14,993 nt of DNA from DAHUXT01 sp036378295 (GTDB lineage Bacteria; Chloroflexota; Ktedonobacteria; Ktedonobacterales; JADMIN01): assembly GCA_036378295.1 (NCBI GenBank), contig DASUWS010000007.1, positions 1-14,993 of the forward strand, written 5' to 3'. How positions within the stretch are numbered: the stretch's first letter is position 1; the number at the start of each line of letters is the position of its first letter. The notes under the pieces are model-generated. The model had not been told where the DNA came from. It saw only the letters and a list, made by a program, of their open reading frames with translations, and did not search any database. Position numbers and translations under genes: made by a program. This document shows positions 14,355 to 14,993 of the stretch, piece after piece.

Positions 14355-14384
14355 TTGACACCACAGCCTGTGGTAGAGTACTAT
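14355..14384 (+). promoter_or_regulatory. Promoter of the tRNA operon
   Basis: A perfect TTGACA (14355-14360), an 18-base spacer and TACTAT (14379-14384) lie 40 bases before the tRNA-Leu gene. The spacer contains a 13-base palindrome, CCACAG-C-CTGTGG (14361-14373). Confidence 0.7.
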
Positions 14385-14424
14385 GAACGGTGTCACCCAT
14401 GATCTTAGTGTCGCGGTGGCCCAT

Positions 14425-14509
14425 GCCAAAGTGGTGGAATTGGTAGACACGCAACGTTCAGGGCGTTGTGCGGTTCACCCGCGTGGGGGTTCGAGTCCCC
14501 CCTTTGGCA
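14425..14509 (+). tRNA. tRNA-Leu (anticodon CAG)
   Basis: The acceptor stem GCCAAAG (14425-14431) pairs with CTTTGGC (14502-14508), followed by discriminator A. The anticodon stem is CAACG/CGTTG with loop TTCAGGG, giving anticodon CAG (14459-14461), which reads CUG. A long variable arm and GTTCGAGTC T-loop are present, as expected for leucine tRNA. The 3' end continues ACCC, so CCA is not encoded and must be added. It lies six bases before the tRNA-Ser gene. Confidence 0.97.
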
Positions 14510-14515
14510 CCCTAC

Positions 14516-14608
14516 GGAAGGGTCGCATAGTAGGTCTAGTGCGGCGGTTTGCTAAACCGCTGAGTCGGGTCTCCGGCTCCGTGGGTTCGAATCCCACCCC
14601 TTCCGCCA
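14516..14608 (+). tRNA. tRNA-Ser (anticodon GCT)
   Basis: The acceptor stem GGAAGGG (14516-14522) pairs with CCCTTCC (14598-14604), then discriminator G and encoded CCA (14606-14608). The anticodon stem GCGGT/ACCGC closes loop TTGCTAA with anticodon GCT (14551-14553), reading AGC/AGU. The long variable arm (GTCGGGTCTCCGGCTC) fits serine tRNA. It shares promoter and terminator with the tRNA-Leu gene. Confidence 0.97.
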
Positions 14609-14611
14609 CGC

Positions 14612-14638
14612 AAAAACCCGGAGTTTCTCCGGGTTTTT
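14612..14638 (+). terminator. Intrinsic terminator of the tRNA operon
   Basis: AAAAACCCGGAG (14612-14623), loop TTT and CTCCGGGTTTTT (14627-14638) form a perfect 12-bp stem ending in a U-run, three bases after the CCA end of tRNA-Ser. The A-run on the other side would let it stop leftward transcription as well. Confidence 0.95.
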
Positions 14639-14885
14639 CGTTTTCCTCCCTGTGCAGTCCGCCGTCGTGGTGAACCGCTTCCCCGGGTGCTCTCAGACCG
14701 CCGTAGGGGTCTGAACCAGAAACAGCGATAGCATACCCGAACGGCGGAGTGCCAGCAAGAGGCAGGCGCCGAGGCAGAACGAGGCAGGCTGAGGTGTTTT
14801 CCGGTGGCGCCCCCACTAGCCTGCCAGCACCGCGGGGTTATTCATCCTGCTGCCCACTCTAACCACAAGGTTCGTCGCAAGGAAC
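14639..14885. other. Gene-free stretch after the tRNA terminator
   Basis: No frame here shows protein character. It contains a 7-bp hairpin TCAGACC/GGTCTGA (14693-14714, 8-base loop) without a U-run, and three copies of GAGGCAG at 14759, 14771 and 14781. A minus-strand open frame crossing it (14475-14816) is an antisense artefact of the tRNAs. Confidence 0.5.
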
Positions 14886-14993
14886 TCAGGAGTAGAGCTG
14901 GACGTACTCGTCTCGAGTGATCTGGTAACACTCGCAAGCTGCCGCCGCCAACGCCGACCGATCAATTATGGTGATGCTGCCACGACTGCACTG
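14886..14993 (-). CDS. Possible 3' end of a minus-strand gene running off the window
   Basis: A minus-strand frame is open from the window edge for 35 codons and ends in TGA at 14888-14886. The translation ends ACECYQITRDEYVQLYS, with ordinary protein composition, but is too short to recognise and could be chance. If real, the gene would end toward the tRNA terminator. Confidence 0.3.
   Translation of the reverse strand, partial: QCSRGSITIIDRSALAAAACECYQITRDEYVQLYS

Noticed and set aside
14759..14788. Three GAGGCAG copies as a possible CRISPR or iteron array
   Set aside because: The units are only 7-8 bases, unevenly spaced by 12 and 10 bases, and have no spacer-repeat structure.
14475..14816. 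Minus-strand 113-codon open frame containing GVGFEPT and GLEPPRG
   Set aside because: These peptides are the well-known false proteins produced by translating the antisense of tRNA genes; the frame covers both tRNAs and the terminator.

Overview
The window is GC-rich bacterial DNA of a free-living aerobe. It carries an F420 gene set (an F420-dependent LLM-family oxidoreductase next to a PPOX domain fused to a nitroreductase like the C-terminal half of FbiB), two epoxide hydrolases, a sulfite-oxidase-like molybdoenzyme and strong AGGAGG-type ribosome binding sites. This mix suggests Chloroflexota (Thermomicrobia or Ktedonobacteria-like) or possibly Actinomycetota. That assignment is inferred from gene content only.

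Layout. Positions 1-3221 are read leftward: a partial molybdopterin oxidoreductase (1-550) and two tandem paralogous epoxide hydrolases (706-1938 and 1995-3221). A gene-free stretch (3222-3669) separates them from a rightward two-gene signalling unit: a stand-alone MEDS sensory-domain protein (3670-4296) overlapping a LuxR-type regulator with a GAF-like region and a histidine-kinase-like dimerisation segment that lacks its histidine (4289-5281). Next, on the minus strand, is a carboxymuconolactone decarboxylase/AhpD-like peroxidase-related protein (5312-5854). Its reading frame is interrupted by one UGA exactly where the second cysteine of the CxxC redox motif should be, and a SECIS-like hairpin follows 20 nt later. 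I read it as a candidate selenoprotein, and it is the most interesting item in the window.

From 6002 all genes are rightward: a Gfo/Idh/MocA sugar-type dehydrogenase, a membrane-anchored double zinc-binding protein followed closely by a class I polyprenyl diphosphate synthase, a large NTF2-like/TPR protein, then the F420-linked run: LLM oxidoreductase, a B3/4-domain protein translationally coupled by ATGA, and the PPOX-nitroreductase fusion. The run ends in a tRNA-Leu(CAG)-tRNA-Ser(GCT) operon with its own promoter and a textbook intrinsic terminator at 14612-14638. The last 350 bases hold no clear gene except a possible minus-strand 3' end reaching the window edge.

How the genes fit together. 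The oxidoreductases, epoxide hydrolases and peroxidase-related protein point to oxidative and xenobiotic or lipid-epoxide metabolism. The MEDS/LuxR pair could regulate flanking genes, but nothing in the sequence shows its targets. The LLM and PPOX-nitroreductase genes share F420 as a common theme. Everything about function is by family recognition from sequence; no database search was run.
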